NCBI RefSeq assembly: GCF_026914285.1
Contig: NZ_CP113864.1
Location: 781,501-845,500 of the forward strand
DNA length: 64,000 bases
From: Caldicellulosiruptor naganoensis
Lineage (GTDB): Bacteria; Bacillota; Thermoanaerobacteria; Caldicellulosiruptorales; Caldicellulosiruptoraceae
Direction of reading: 5' to 3'
Position numbers and translations under genes: made by a program. The notes under the pieces are model-generated. The model saw nothing but the letters and a program-made list of their open reading frames with translations, was not told the origin of the DNA and did no database searches. The stretch's first letter is position 1, and each line of letters begins with the position of its first letter. Below, one piece after another: positions 8,721 to 18,207 of this stretch.

Positions 8721-9700
8721 TGACAGACCTTATAATAAAAGATGCGCTTTCGTTTTTGATTTCGTTCGTTTTGGTAACAGTTATAACACCATATATCCAA
8801 AGAAAGTCAATTGAGATAGGGTTTGTTGACAGACCAAATCCGCGAAAGATTCATTCATATCCAATTCCTGTAACAGGTGGAGTTGCTCTGTTTGTTGCAT
8901 TCTTCGTCTCCCAGTTTTTGATAAGAGGCATAAGCCGTGAATTTTTAGGTTTTTTTATAGCATCAAGCTTGATTTTGGCAATTGGTCTTGTTGATGACTG
9001 GTATAAATCTCAAGGTAAAGAGTTTAGCGCTCTTCCAAAGTTTTTGGTGCAGATATTGGCATGTTCAATAGTTTTTTTTATGGGTATTCAGATTGAAGGA
9101 ATAACGAACCCGTTTACACACAAGTTCATAAGCTTTCCGGTGTGGTTTCAATATATAGCAACTGTAATATGGCTTTTTGGTGTGACAACAGTAATAAACT
9201 TTATTGATGGGATAGATGGTCTTGCTGCAGGTATTACTACAATCTCAGGTACTACTTTGTTTTTTGTTGCTCTGATGAACCTCAGCATAATTTCAACAGC
9301 AAGGGTTTCAACTTACATGGCGGCAGCACTTGTAGGTGTTGCTTCAGCTTTTTTGATTTTCAACCGCCACCCAGCCAGGATTTTTATGGGCGACTCAGGT
9401 GCTACATTCTTAGGATTTGTCCTTGGGACAATTGCTGTTGAAGGGACATTTAAGGTGGCAACAGTTGTGTCTTTGATTGTGCCAATCCTGACATTGGGAC
9501 TTCCTATATTTGATAATCTTTTTGTCATATTCAAAAGAATTAAGGAAGGAAAACCTATTCACAAAGCTGACAAAAGTCAGGTCCATTTTAGGCTTCTTGA
9601 AGCAGGCTTGAATCAAAAGCAAACAGTGCTATTTTTGTACTTAGTTAGCATTTGTTTTTCGCTGACCTCTCTTATCATAATGCTTTTGGCAAGAAGATAA
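8720..9700 (+). CDS. tagO: Undecaprenyl-phosphate GlcNAc-1-phosphate transferase (TagO/WecA family)
   Basis: Polytopic enzyme that loads a sugar-1-phosphate, usually GlcNAc-1-P, on undecaprenyl phosphate as the first step of wall polymer synthesis. It shows DRPNPRKIH near the N-terminus, GLVDDWYK, INFIDGIDGLAAG, NRHPARIFMGDSGATFLGF and a late HFRLLEAG stretch, all catalytic-loop motifs of the MraY/WecA superfamily. About ten membrane segments alternate with these loops. The ATG at 8720 is preferred over an in-frame upstream start because GGAGGGG ends seven bases before it. Together with wecB (29630) it could build the GlcNAc-ManNAc linkage of the polymer that holds SLH proteins. Confidence 0.88.
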   Translation: MTDLIIKDALSFLISFVLVTVITPYIQRKSIEIGFVDRPNPRKIHSYPIPVTGGVALFVAFFVSQFLIRGISREFLGFFIASSLILAIGLVDDWYKSQGKEFSALPKFLVQILACSIVFFMGIQIEGITNPFTHKFISFPVWFQYIATVIWLFGVTTVINFIDGIDGLAAGITTISGTTLFFVALMNLSIISTARVSTYMAAALVGVASAFLIFNRHPARIFMGDSGATFLGFVLGTIAVEGTFKVATVVSLIVPILTLGLPIFDNLFVIFKRIKEGKPIHKADKSQVHFRLLEAGLNQKQTVLFLYLVSICFSLTSLIIMLLARR

Positions 9701-9726
9701 TAAAGAATTCTTTTTCTTGTTCTAAG

Positions 9727-9786
9727 CCACCCTCATTTTAAATATGCTAATAAAAAGATTAACATAAGTCTATGAAAAGAGGGTGG
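9727..9786 (+). other. Long-loop inverted repeat before gerM
   Basis: CCACCCTC (9727-9734) is complementary to GAGGGTGG (9779-9786), with flanking T and A bases that lengthen the stem. The loop is about 44 bases. The right arm contains a good ribosome binding site for the ATG at 9794 and is followed by TTTT. It may be a weak terminator for tagO or an element masking the downstream start. The long loop makes either reading uncertain. Confidence 0.35.
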
Positions 9787-10794
9787 TTTTGGAATGAGAA
9801 AAAGAATTTTTTTGTATTAATTCTTTGCTTATTGTTCTTAACCTCTTGTAGTATAAATAACTTTTTATCTACAATAGCTCGGGATGACGTGTATCAAAAT
9901 TCTCAAAGTACAAAAACTGAAATAAATTTTGAAATTGTAGACAGTGACGTTTATACTCTTTATTCAACTGAGCAGATAAGTACTGGCAATTCTTCGAAAA
10001 TTCTTAGCATATTTTTGTGACAAACACAAAAACCTTGTATTAGCAAATGTTTATACTGAGAAAACTTTATCTGTGATGAAAAAAGGGCTTGAACTTTCTG
10101 TGTTTTCACCACAGAGGCAGAGGAAACTCAGAAATTTTGGGCTTTTTTGTATATTTCCCGATGACATTGAGATAAATTCTATTAAAGTTGAAGGAGATTG
10201 TGCTAAAATTGATTTAAATTCAAAGTTTTATCAAAAGAAATATTTAGATTTTTACGTTAAAGCGATAGCGTTTTTTATTACCTCATTTGATAACATAAAA
10301 AGAGGTTTAATTTTTACAAAGATGGAACATCTTACAATAAGACTCCATTTTTGCGACGATCACATGACCAGCTAATTTTGTTTGTACCGCAAAGGGTTGA
10401 AGATAATATCTTTCTTGTGCCAAAGTGGGTAGGTATTCCACAAAATTATAAAAACACACTTTTGACTTTTGGTTTGAGGCAACTGATAAAAAGTCTTAGC
10501 TATAGATTTTCTAAACTAAATGGGTTAAAATTGAATAATGTAAATCTAAAAGAGAAAACCTTATATATTGATTTGTCAAGCCAGATTTTGAATCTAAAAG
10601 GAAGTAGTGAAATTGACACAATCTTATCCTCAATTTGTTTTACAGCAAAAGAAATTGACAAGTCTATACGGTATATTAAACTCTCTGTAGATGGCAAAGA
10701 AGAATACCTTGACCAGTACCATTTAAAAGATAAAATAGATGTAAGCCAGTTTGTATTAAAATCCTATAAATCTAAAACTGTGAAAGGAAGGTAA
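9772..10794 (+). pseudogene. gerM: gerM-like lipoprotein, frameshifted
   Basis: Remains of a lipoprotein with two GerMN domains, the family needed for spore cortex formation and germination in Bacillus. A signal with lipobox LTSC opens the frame. The first GerMN domain is split: its frame ends at 10020 and continues in the +1 frame (FCDKHKNLVLANVYTEKTL...) to about 10315, then returns to the first frame for the second domain (to 10794). Each switch needs one inserted or lost base. A third slip in the seven-T run at 9807-9813 is possible, since ATG 9794 with RBS GAGGGTGG would then give MRKRIFFVLILCLL. The order gerM-rph-rdgB-yfcE matches Bacillus, which supports the identity. Confidence 0.75.
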
Positions 10795-10800
10795 AGAGCC

Positions 10801-11577
10801 ATGAGACCAGACCAGAGAGCATATAATGAACTTCGACCAATAAAGATAACACGAAACTTTATAAAATATGCTGAAGGTTCATGCCTGATTGAGATGGGCA
10901 ACACAAAGGTAATTGTCACTGCAACAATTGACGACAAAGTACCTCCTTTTAAAAAAGGAAGTGGTGAGGGCTGGATTACTGCTGAGTATTCAATGCTTCC
11001 AAGGGCAACCCAGCAGAGAAATGTAAGAGATATAAATAAACTCAGGCTCAGCGGCCGAAGCCAAGAGATACAAAGGCTAATTGGAAGAGCTCTCAGAGCT
11101 GGTATAAACTTTAAAGCATTGGGTGAGCGTGTGATAATTCTTGACTGTGACGTTATTCAGGCAGACGGGGGTACGCGAACAGCTTCAATCACGGGCGGAT
11201 TTATTGCGATGTTTGATGCCTGCAAAAAGCTTTATGATGAGAAAGTGATAGAAAATTTCCCAATCACAGATTTTGTTGCAGCAGTCTCTGTTGGGATATG
11301 TGACGGGGTTGAGATGCTTGACCTTTGTTTTGAAGAGGACTCCAAAGCCTCTGTTGATATGAACCTTGTTATGAACGACAAAGGAGAATTTATTGAAATT
11401 CAGGGCACAGCAGAGGGTGCTGCTTTTACCCAGGAGCAGTTTGAAAGGCTACTTGAACTTGGAAAACAAGGTATTCAAAAGATTATTGAAATACAAAAAG
11501 AGATATTAGGGGAAGATAGTAAACTTATTGGGAGTGTTCCTAAGGATGAGAAAACTTCTTGTTGCGACCAAGAATAG
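10801..11577 (+). CDS. rph: Ribonuclease PH
   Basis: Phosphorolytic 3'-5' exoribonuclease that trims tRNA precursors. The family segments [49 protein letters not shown] and [18 protein letters not shown] (phosphate and substrate site) are all intact. Length of 258 residues is normal. GGAAGG precedes the ATG. Its 3' end overlaps rdgB by 32 bases, a tight coupling also typical of Firmicutes. Confidence 0.95.
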   Translation: MRPDQRAYNELRPIKITRNFIKYAEGSCLIEMGNTKVIVTATIDDKVPPFKKGSGEGWITAEYSMLPRATQQRNVRDINKLRLSGRSQEIQRLIGRALRAGINFKALGERVIILDCDVIQADGGTRTASITGGFIAMFDACKKLYDEKVIENFPITDFVAAVSVGICDGVEMLDLCFEEDSKASVDMNLVMNDKGEFIEIQGTAEGAAFTQEQFERLLELGKQGIQKIIEIQKEILGEDSKLIGSVPKDEKTSCCDQE

Positions 11578-12160
11578 AGGAAAGGCAAAAGAGATAAAAG
11601 AGCTGATTGGAGATTTTTTTGACGAGGTTTTGACTCTGAGCGATTTTGAAGGAAATATCAACATAATTGAGGATGGAAAGACTTTTGAAGAAAATGCCTT
11701 AAAAAAGGCAAAAACTATATACGACCTTTACAGATTACCAACTTTAGCAGACGACTCTGGCCTTGAAGTAGATGCACTTGGCGGAAGACCTGGAGTGTAT
11801 TCTGCAAGATATGCAGGCGAAAATGCAACAGATGAAGAAAGAATTAAAAAGCTTTTAGAAGAACTAAGGGATGTTCCTTGTGAAAAAAGGGGTGCACAGT
11901 TTGTCTGTGTGCTTACATTTATTGATGAAAATGGCAGAGTATATCAGACAAAAGGAATATGCCGAGGAAAAATTGGTTTTGAACCAAGAGGTAAAAATGG
12001 GTTTGGGTATGACCCTGTATTTATTCCTGAAGGCTCTACTTTGACATTTGCAGAGCTTGAAAGTGAGGAGAAAAACAGGATATCACACAGAGCTAAAGCT
12101 TTTGAAAAACTAAAAAGGATTTTGGGTGAGATTTACAATGAAGATATTAGTTCTGAGTGA
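11546..12160 (+). CDS. rdgB: XTP/dITP pyrophosphatase (RdgB/HAM1 family)
   Basis: Removes non-canonical purine nucleoside triphosphates such as dITP and XTP before they enter nucleic acids. [15 protein letters not shown] at the N-terminus is the triphosphate-binding SxN[K/R] site; [25 protein letters not shown] and GFGYDPVF complete the active site. The ATG at 11546 gives the family-like N-terminus and has GGGAGTG about nine bases upstream. It overlaps rph upstream and yfcE downstream. Confidence 0.94.
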   Translation: MRKLLVATKNRGKAKEIKELIGDFFDEVLTLSDFEGNINIIEDGKTFEENALKKAKTIYDLYRLPTLADDSGLEVDALGGRPGVYSARYAGENATDEERIKKLLEELRDVPCEKRGAQFVCVLTFIDENGRVYQTKGICRGKIGFEPRGKNGFGYDPVFIPEGSTLTFAELESEEKNRISHRAKAFEKLKRILGEIYNEDISSE

Positions 12161-12614
12161 CACACATGGAATTACTTATGATGCTGAGAGGATTGTAAAA
12201 AAGTATGAAAAAAATATTGTTTTATGCGTTCATCTAGGAGACCTGGTGAAAGATGCTGTATATCTTCAGAATAAATTTCCAAATCTCAAATTTGAGATAG
12301 TACGAGGGAATAACGACTTTACAAAAGATTTTCCAACAGAGAAGATTATTGAAGTTGGGGGTAAAAAGATTTTAATAACACATGGTCATATGTATTCTGT
12401 GAAGTCTACATATGAGCTTATTGTTAACCACGCAAAGGCTTTAAAAGTTGATGCAGTGTTTTTTGGTCATACACACCAGCAAGAAGAGTTTTACTCTGAC
12501 AACATTTTATTTTTAAACCCTGGCAGCTTAGCACTTTCAAGAGACGGCTCTAGGTCATATGCTATTGCGGAGGTAACTGCGTTTGGTGTTGTAGCATATT
12601 TAGAAAAGGTGTGA
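12138..12614 (+). CDS. YfcE/MJ0936-type metallophosphoesterase
   Basis: Small calcineurin-like phosphodiesterase. The metal-binding residues appear in order as SDTHG, HLGD, RGNND, THGH and FGHTHQ. The ATG at 12138 is chosen because it starts the conserved first strand ([11 protein letters not shown]) and GGGTGAG lies nine bases before it. At about 158 residues it has the compact form seen in ysnB of Bacillus, which occupies the same place after rph and rdgB. The physiological substrate is unknown. Confidence 0.9.
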   Translation: MKILVLSDTHGITYDAERIVKKYEKNIVLCVHLGDLVKDAVYLQNKFPNLKFEIVRGNNDFTKDFPTEKIIEVGGKKILITHGHMYSVKSTYELIVNHAKALKVDAVFFGHTHQQEEFYSDNILFLNPGSLALSRDGSRSYAIAEVTAFGVVAYLEKV

Positions 12615-12618
12615 AAGG

Positions 12619-13167
12619 ATGTTAATAGCAAAAGGTGAACTTGTAAATATAAGGGAACTGAGGTGGGGAGATCTAAAATATCTCCAAAAATGGTCAAATG
12701 ACCCAGAGGTGGCGTACTGGGCACGTGGTGTGAAGGATGCTCCTTATACATCTATTGGAGAGTTCAGAAGATGGTATTATTCGCGTTCATCCTCAAGTGT
12801 TAAACGGTTTATAGTTGAGACAAAAGACAGAAAACCAATTGGTTCTATTTCTTACCGCGACTATGACCCTATAAATAAAGTTGTTGTGCTTGGAATTCAC
12901 ATAGGCGAAAAAGAGTATTGGGGGAAAGGTTTTGGCACCGACGCAATAAAGGCATTTGTAAAATACCTATTTACAACCCTTGATATAAACAGAATAGAGC
13001 TTGACACATTTGATGACAATATAAGGGCTATTAAAGCTTATCAGAAATGTGGGTTTAAAATTGAAGGGGTTTTACGTGAAGCAAGGCTTATTGATGGAAA
13101 GTTTCATGATGTTATCATAATGGGTATGACAAGAAAAGATTTTGAGAAGATAGCAAACCAGAAATAA
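12619..13167 (+). CDS. GNAT acetyltransferase, RimJ/RimL type
   Basis: 182-residue acetyltransferase of the RimJ/RimL/SpeG-like group. LVNIRELRWGDLKYLQKWSND is the usual opening, EKEYWGKGFGTDAIKAFV is the acetyl-CoA site, and NIRAIKAYQKCGFKIEGVLREA the C-terminal fold motif. Its target, a protein N-terminus, polyamine or antibiotic, cannot be read from sequence. It lies four bases after the phosphoesterase gene with a GAAAGGA site. Confidence 0.82.
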   Translation: MLIAKGELVNIRELRWGDLKYLQKWSNDPEVAYWARGVKDAPYTSIGEFRRWYYSRSSSSVKRFIVETKDRKPIGSISYRDYDPINKVVVLGIHIGEKEYWGKGFGTDAIKAFVKYLFTTLDINRIELDTFDDNIRAIKAYQKCGFKIEGVLREARLIDGKFHDVIIMGMTRKDFEKIANQK

Positions 13168-13213
13168 TGAATATGAAATCAGTTTGAAATCTATAAAGGG
13201 AGGTAAGAAAAAG

Positions 13214-13975
13214 GTGCTTGCTATTGAACGAAGACAAAAGATAATGGCAATGCTAAATGAAAACAAGAGTGTACTTGTTCCAGAGCTTGCAAAGCTTTTC
13301 AATGTCACAGAAGAAACTATCAGGCGCGACCTGGAGAAACTTGAAAAGGAAGGACTTTTAAAAAGAACATATGGCGGTGCAGTCTTGGTTGAAAACTACA
13401 ATGTTGACATTCCATTTGAGTTCAGAAATGTAACAAACATTGAAGGTAAAAAACAAATAGCTCTGACTTTAATAAAGTATATCGAAGATGGCGACACACT
13501 TGTCATGGACTCAAGCACATCAGCTCTGCAAGTTGCAAAGCTTCTCAAAACCAAAAAGAAAATAACAGTCATTACAAACTCTGAGCAGATAATAAATGAG
13601 CTCAAAGTTTTTGAAGACATCAAGGTGATTTCGACAGGTGGGACGCTGAGAAATAGGTCACTTTCGCTTGTTGGGCCTATTGCAGAGAATACTTTGAAAT
13701 CTCTTAATGCAAACAAGGCTATAATTTCATGTAAAGGGTTTGACATTGAAAAAGGCTTTACAGAGTCAAACGAGCTTGAAGCACAGGTAAAAAAGATGAT
13801 GATTGAGATAGCAGAACAGGTTTATATGATTGCAGACCACACAAAGATGAACAAAACAGCACTTGTGAACATTGCAACACTTGATGATGTAGACTTTATC
13901 TTCACCGACAAGGTACTGCCACCAAGTCAAGAAAATGCAATAAGAGAGAAGAATGTTGAGATTGTATACTGTTAA
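13214..13975 (+). CDS. DeoR-family transcriptional regulator
   Basis: Cytoplasmic repressor. The N-terminal winged helix-turn-helix is clear: ERRQKIMAMLNENKSV, then LFNVTEETIRRDLEKLEKEGLLKRTYGGA. The C-terminal sugar-phosphate-sensing domain (about residues 75-250) has STGGTLRNRSLSLVG and ADHTKMNK. GTG at 13214 is preferred because GGGAGGT lies nine bases upstream and it places the HTH near the N-terminus. No sugar operon lies beside it, so the regulated genes are probably elsewhere. A terminator follows the stop. Confidence 0.88.
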   Translation: MLAIERRQKIMAMLNENKSVLVPELAKLFNVTEETIRRDLEKLEKEGLLKRTYGGAVLVENYNVDIPFEFRNVTNIEGKKQIALTLIKYIEDGDTLVMDSSTSALQVAKLLKTKKKITVITNSEQIINELKVFEDIKVISTGGTLRNRSLSLVGPIAENTLKSLNANKAIISCKGFDIEKGFTESNELEAQVKKMMIEIAEQVYMIADHTKMNKTALVNIATLDDVDFIFTDKVLPPSQENAIREKNVEIVYC

Positions 13976-13980
13976 AAGTA

Positions 13981-14014
13981 AAGGGGCTGCCTGGGATTTT
14001 TGAAGCAGCCCCTT
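13981..14014. terminator. Bidirectional terminator between the DeoR gene and lysC
   Basis: AAGGGGCTGC (13981-13990) pairs perfectly with GCAGCCCCTT (14005-14014) over ten base pairs. On the minus strand the stem is followed by TTTACTTTTAA, so it serves lysC best; the plus-strand T tract is poor. Confidence 0.8.
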
Positions 14015-14039
14015 ATGTATTATCCCAAAACTTTGCCCT

Positions 14040-15269
14040 TTATTTTCCGTTGCTATTCAAAAGATGTAGTTTAAACTTATCATGTATAGCTCTTACTGCC
14101 TTTTCAGCATCCTTTTCGTCAATTAAAACAGAAATCTTTATTTCTGATGTTGAAATCATTTCAATGTTAATTCCTGCATCATAGAGTGCTTCAAACATCA
14201 TTGCAGCAACGCCTGGGTTGTTGACCATTCCAGCACCTACAATTGACACCTTTGCAACATTGTCTGCGTATGTTATATCCTTTGCTCCAATTACATGCAG
14301 GTTCTTTGTCAATACATCTAATGTCTGCTTGAGATTGCTTTTTGACACAGTAAATGATATATCTTTTGTCTTTTCTCTTCCAATTGATTGCAAGATTATA
14401 TCAACATTTATATTCTCTTTCGCAAGTAAAGAGAATATCTGGAATGCCTTTCCTGGCACATTTTCAACTCCAATCACAGCAACCCTTGCTATATCTTTGT
14501 CACAAGCAACACCTGACACAAGCAGTTTTTCCACAGAACTTACCTCCTTTACAACTGTTCCTTCATTGTCATTAAAAGATGACCTGACAACTATAGGAAT
14601 GTTATATTTTTTTGCAAGCTCAACAGACCTGTTATGAAGAACCTTTGCACCCAGCGTTGCAAGCTCTAACATTTCATCATATGAAATCTCTTTTAGCTTT
14701 GAAGCATTTGGAACAATTCTTGGGTCTGCAGTATACACACCATCAACATCTGTATATATTTCGCACTTGTCAGCTTTCAAGGCTGCAGCTAAAGCCACGG
14801 CTGTTGTGTCAGACCCGCCACGACCCAAAGTTGTGATGTCATCGTACTTGTTTATTCCCTGAAAGCCGGCAACAACCACTATGTTTCTTTTGTCAAGCTC
14901 TCTTTGAAGCCTTTCTGTGTCAATTTCTTTAATTCTGGCATTGGTGTGGTTACTATCTGTCTTTATTCCTGCCTGCCAGCCAGTAAGTGATATTACAGGA
15001 TACCCGAGCTTTTCAATTGCCATTGCCATAAGAGCAATTGATATCTGCTCACCTGTTGAAAGTAGCATATCCATCTCTCTTTTAGATGGGTTTTCATTTA
15101 TCTCTTTTGCCTTTTCGATTAGCTGATCGGTGGTGTCGCCTTGAGCAGAGACAACAACCACTACCTTGTTTCCTTTTTCATACTCGCTAACTGCCCGCCT
15201 TGCTGCTCTGAATATTCTCTCTTTATCTGCAACAGACGTTCCCCCATACTTTTGAACAACTATTCCCAA
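14040..15269 (-). CDS. lysC: Aspartate kinase
   Basis: Phosphorylates aspartate at the head of lysine, methionine and threonine synthesis. The N-terminus [12 protein letters not shown] carries the catalytic Lys and the [19 protein letters not shown] segment is the nucleotide/aspartate site. Two C-terminal ACT domains (about residues 265-405) give feedback control by end products. The start is TTG with AGGGAGGG upstream. It follows hom and thrB on the same strand. No lysine riboswitch or T-box is visible in the 94 bases upstream. Confidence 0.94.
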   Translation of the reverse strand: MGIVVQKYGGTSVADKERIFRAARRAVSEYEKGNKVVVVVSAQGDTTDQLIEKAKEINENPSKREMDMLLSTGEQISIALMAMAIEKLGYPVISLTGWQAGIKTDSNHTNARIKEIDTERLQRELDKRNIVVVAGFQGINKYDDITTLGRGGSDTTAVALAAALKADKCEIYTDVDGVYTADPRIVPNASKLKEISYDEMLELATLGAKVLHNRSVELAKKYNIPIVVRSSFNDNEGTVVKEVSSVEKLLVSGVACDKDIARVAVIGVENVPGKAFQIFSLLAKENINVDIILQSIGREKTKDISFTVSKSNLKQTLDVLTKNLHVIGAKDITYADNVAKVSIVGAGMVNNPGVAAMMFEALYDAGINIEMISTSEIKISVLIDEKDAEKAVRAIHDKFKLHLLNSNGK

Positions 15270-15363
15270 TTTTTGTTCCCTCCCTTTTATTTAAACTAAA
15301 AGATTTCTTTAAACTTGTATAGTCGGTTTGATAATATTATATTACACTTTTTTAATAATTGCC

Positions 15364-16290
15364 TTATCTCTTAAAACTACTGCTACTTTGCACAGAAAAG
15401 ACTGTAGCACCACTGTTATCAGCTTCTAAAATCATCAAATCCCAGTTAGCTTTCAACTCTAAGGACTTGAGTGCATTCCTAACATTCTGCTCAAAAATAT
15501 CGTAGTTTTCATCAATCAGTGCTATTATAGAAGGACCAGCACCGGATAAGAATGCTCCTTTTGCACCAAACTCTAAAAATAAATTTACAATTTTATCAAA
15601 GTCAGGAATAAGTTTTTTTCTGTACGGCTGATGAAGTCTATCTTGTGTTGCAGCAGGCAGAAGTTCGTAGTTTCCTGTTGTAATTGCGCTTGCAAAAAGT
15701 GCAGCTCTTCCAACATTGAACACAGCATCTTTAAACTCAATATACTTTGGCAGAATATTTCTTGCATACTCAGTAGAAAGCTGAAAGTCAGGGATGAACA
15801 CTGCAAACTTGAGTCTGTTTGGCACAACAAACTTAATGTAGTTTACCTTATTTTCTTCCAGTACTGCAAAGACAAGTCCGCCAATCATTGCAGGTGTTGA
15901 ATTGTCAGGATGCCCTTCCATCTTAGCTGCCAAAAAAATCATCTCTTCTTCAGAAAGCTTTCCACCACACAGAAGGTTTGCAGCATAAATTCCACCTGAG
16001 ATACAGGCAGCAGACGAACCCAACCCACGTGTTAGTGGAATTTCATTTATAAGATTTATCCTCAACCCCTTTGGGTACCAGCCAACCTCGTCAAATACAA
16101 CCTTCATGGCTTTGAAAACAAGGTTATTTTCATCTTTGGCGATTGATGGGTCGTCTGGGTTTGAGGTTATGATCAATCCTTTTTCGATTTCTTCCACTTC
16201 AATAATATTATAAAGTTTTAGTGCAACCCCCATACAGTCAAATCCGGCACCAAGGTTTGCCGATGATGCCGGGACCTTTACAGAAATCAT
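15364..16290 (-). CDS. thrB: Homoserine kinase
   Basis: GHMP-family kinase that phosphorylates homoserine for threonine synthesis. The family motif 1 VPASSANLGAGFDCMG is near the N-terminus, the ATP loop PLTRGLGSSAACISGG near residue 87, and the C-terminal GAFLSGAGPSIIAL near 243. The 308-residue length is normal. It sits between hom and lysC, as in other Firmicute threonine operons. Confidence 0.94.
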   Translation of the reverse strand: MISVKVPASSANLGAGFDCMGVALKLYNIIEVEEIEKGLIITSNPDDPSIAKDENNLVFKAMKVVFDEVGWYPKGLRINLINEIPLTRGLGSSAACISGGIYAANLLCGGKLSEEEMIFLAAKMEGHPDNSTPAMIGGLVFAVLEENKVNYIKFVVPNRLKFAVFIPDFQLSTEYARNILPKYIEFKDAVFNVGRAALFASAITTGNYELLPAATQDRLHQPYRKKLIPDFDKIVNLFLEFGAKGAFLSGAGPSIIALIDENYDIFEQNVRNALKSLELKANWDLMILEADNSGATVFSVQSSSSFKR

Positions 16291-16343
16291 TTCTATAACT
16301 TACCCCCAAGCTACTTAGATTTATTCATTTATTCTAAGCCCTT

Positions 16344-17600
16344 TTATATATTTTCATCATATCTGATGATAGATAAAACCTTTTCAATAGCAGGTAGTTT
16401 TTCAAGTTGTGATATCTTCTCTTTGAATTCTCCTTCTTTCATCTCATGTGTGACAAACGCAAACTCACTTTCACCAATTGGTTTGTGAGTATTTACAATC
16501 ATACAGTCATTGAAAATAATTGAAACTGCGTCTTTTGCCTTTGATAGGTCTTTGTACTTTACTCTTACAAAGAATCTGCATGAAGTTTGATCTATATCCA
16601 AAACCTTTATATCACCAGAGATTCCCCAAGTGTAGACATATGACTTGTCGATGTGCTTGACAATGTCAATTATATCTCCCACCACCGCACTTGCAGTTGG
16701 AAGTTTACCAGCGCCTTGGCCATAGAACATCACATCGCCTATTGCATCACCTTTTACTAATATTGCATTAAATACATCATCGACATTTGCAAAAGGACTT
16801 TTTTGGAGTATCATAAGTGGACTTACCCTCGCAAAAACAGTTGTGCTATCTAACTTTTTGCTCATAGCAATGAGTTTTATTGTGCACCCGAGCTCCTCTG
16901 CATATTCCATGTCTTCTTTTGTAACTTTTGAGATACCCTCTGTATAAATATTCTCATAGTTTACATAGTGAGAGTATGCAATTGAAGATAAGATTGCAAT
17001 CTTTCTGCATGCGTCATGCCCGTCAACATCGTTGCTTGGGTTTCTCTCTGCATACCCTTTTTCCTGGGCCTGTTTTAGCGCCTCCTCAAATGACAGTGAG
17101 TATTTGTTCATCTGTGTCAGGATATAGTTTGTGGTGCCATTTAAAATTCCTGCAATCTCTGTTATTTGATTTCCTGCCAAACAGTTCTGAAGAGGTCTTA
17201 TAATAGGTATTCCACCGCCAACACTTGCTTCAAAGAAATAATTTATATTCTTCTCCTTTGCAATTCTCAAAAGCTCTGGTCCATACTTTGCAACAAGTTC
17301 TTTATTGGATGTTACAACATGCTTTCCTTTTTCTAAAAGCTTTTTTGTATAAGTATACGCAGGCTCAAGCCCACCAATTGTTTCAACGACAATAGAAACC
17401 TCATCGTCATTTAAAATTTTGTCAAAGTCTTTAATAATCAAATCTTTTGCAGGATGGTCTGGAAAGTCACGAATATCTAAGATGTATTTAACTCCTATCT
17501 CATCGCCAGCTCTTTTAGCAATTGATGCTGCGTTTTTTGTCAAAACTTCCCACACACCTGAACCAACAACACCAAATCCCATTATTGCAATCTTTACCAA
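16344..17600 (-). CDS. hom: Homoserine dehydrogenase
   Basis: Reduces aspartate semialdehyde to homoserine. The N-terminal Rossmann motif is IAIMGFGVVGSGV, the catalytic region includes TSNKELVAKYG, EASVGGGIPIIRPL and GILNGTTNYILTQM, with NDVDGHDACRKIAIL following. A C-terminal ACT domain (about residues 345-415) suggests threonine inhibition. The start is TTG with AAGGAGGG about ten bases upstream. Confidence 0.95.
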   Translation of the reverse strand: MVKIAIMGFGVVGSGVWEVLTKNAASIAKRAGDEIGVKYILDIRDFPDHPAKDLIIKDFDKILNDDEVSIVVETIGGLEPAYTYTKKLLEKGKHVVTSNKELVAKYGPELLRIAKEKNINYFFEASVGGGIPIIRPLQNCLAGNQITEIAGILNGTTNYILTQMNKYSLSFEEALKQAQEKGYAERNPSNDVDGHDACRKIAILSSIAYSHYVNYENIYTEGISKVTKEDMEYAEELGCTIKLIAMSKKLDSTTVFARVSPLMILQKSPFANVDDVFNAILVKGDAIGDVMFYGQGAGKLPTASAVVGDIIDIVKHIDKSYVYTWGISGDIKVLDIDQTSCRFFVRVKYKDLSKAKDAVSIIFNDCMIVNTHKPIGESEFAFVTHEMKEGEFKEKISQLEKLPAIEKVLSIIRYDENI

Positions 17601-17627
17601 TTCAAATTTCCCTCCTTTTTGAAAACT

Positions 17628-18080
17628 TTAATATTCTTCTCTTCCTAATATTTCAATCTTCTTAACTCCGTCAACCTTTTCAATTTCTTGAATCAGCTCT
17701 TTTACAGACTTTGTCATCTCAGATGTTCTAATGGATATTGTAACAGTTGCAACTCCACCCAAGGGAATGTTTTGGTTGATTGTAAGTATATTTGCGTTTG
17801 TGTCAGAGATAATGTTCAATATTTTGGAAAGAATACCGGGTATGTCTTGAAGAACAAGTGCAAGCGTTATTATTTTTCCTCTTGAACTTTCAAAAAAAGG
17901 GAATATACAATCCTTGTATTTATAAAATGCACTTCTTGAAATTCCAACAATTTTCACAGCTTCGTTTACGGCCTTAACCTCACCCTTTTCTAAAAGCTCT
18001 TTTGCCTTGATGACTTTTAAAAAAACCTCTGGCAAAACACTCTCCTCAACTATATAGTACGTGGCATCTTTCTTTAGCAT
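17628..18080 (-). CDS. ACT-domain protein of the PheB/UPF0735 group
   Basis: 150-residue protein with a helical N-terminal part that includes a helix-turn-helix-like stretch (EAVKIVGISRSAFYKYKD) and a C-terminal ACT domain (PGILSKILNIISDTNANILTINQ...). ACT domains bind amino acids. As the first gene before hom-thrB-lysC it may sense an aspartate-family or aromatic amino acid; its exact role is not established. AGGTGAA precedes the ATG. A promoter and a palindrome lie directly upstream. Confidence 0.8.
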   Translation of the reverse strand: MLKKDATYYIVEESVLPEVFLKVIKAKELLEKGEVKAVNEAVKIVGISRSAFYKYKDCIFPFFESSRGKIITLALVLQDIPGILSKILNIISDTNANILTINQNIPLGGVATVTISIRTSEMTKSVKELIQEIEKVDGVKKIEILGREEY

Positions 18081-18096
18081 TTTTGTTGTTCACCTA

Positions 18097-18116
18097 ATAA
18101 AGACAAATGTCTTTAT
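18097..18116. promoter_or_regulatory. Perfect palindrome, candidate operator of the ACT-hom-thrB-lysC operon
   Basis: ATAAAGACA and TGTCTTTAT form a nine-base inverted repeat with a two-base spacer. It lies between the predicted start of transcription and the ribosome binding site of the ACT gene, where a repressor would block elongation. Confidence 0.5.
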
Positions 18117-18123
18117 GAAATGG

Positions 18124-18152
18124 ATTTTAGCATACTCGAAGACAAAATTCAA
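18124..18152 (-). promoter_or_regulatory. Sigma-A-type promoter of the ACT-hom-thrB-lysC operon
   Basis: Read on the minus strand: TTGAAT, 17 bases, TAAAAT. Spacing is ideal and the start of the ACT gene lies about 45 bases downstream. Confidence 0.6.
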
Positions 18153-18207
18153 GTATAAAAAAAGATATTTTATTTCATACTAAATGGTAGAAAAGGAATT
18201 TTATACG

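Noticed and set aside
15270-15363. Lysine riboswitch or T-box before lysC
   Set aside because: The gap is only 94 bases and AT-rich, with no conserved core or T-box sequence visible.
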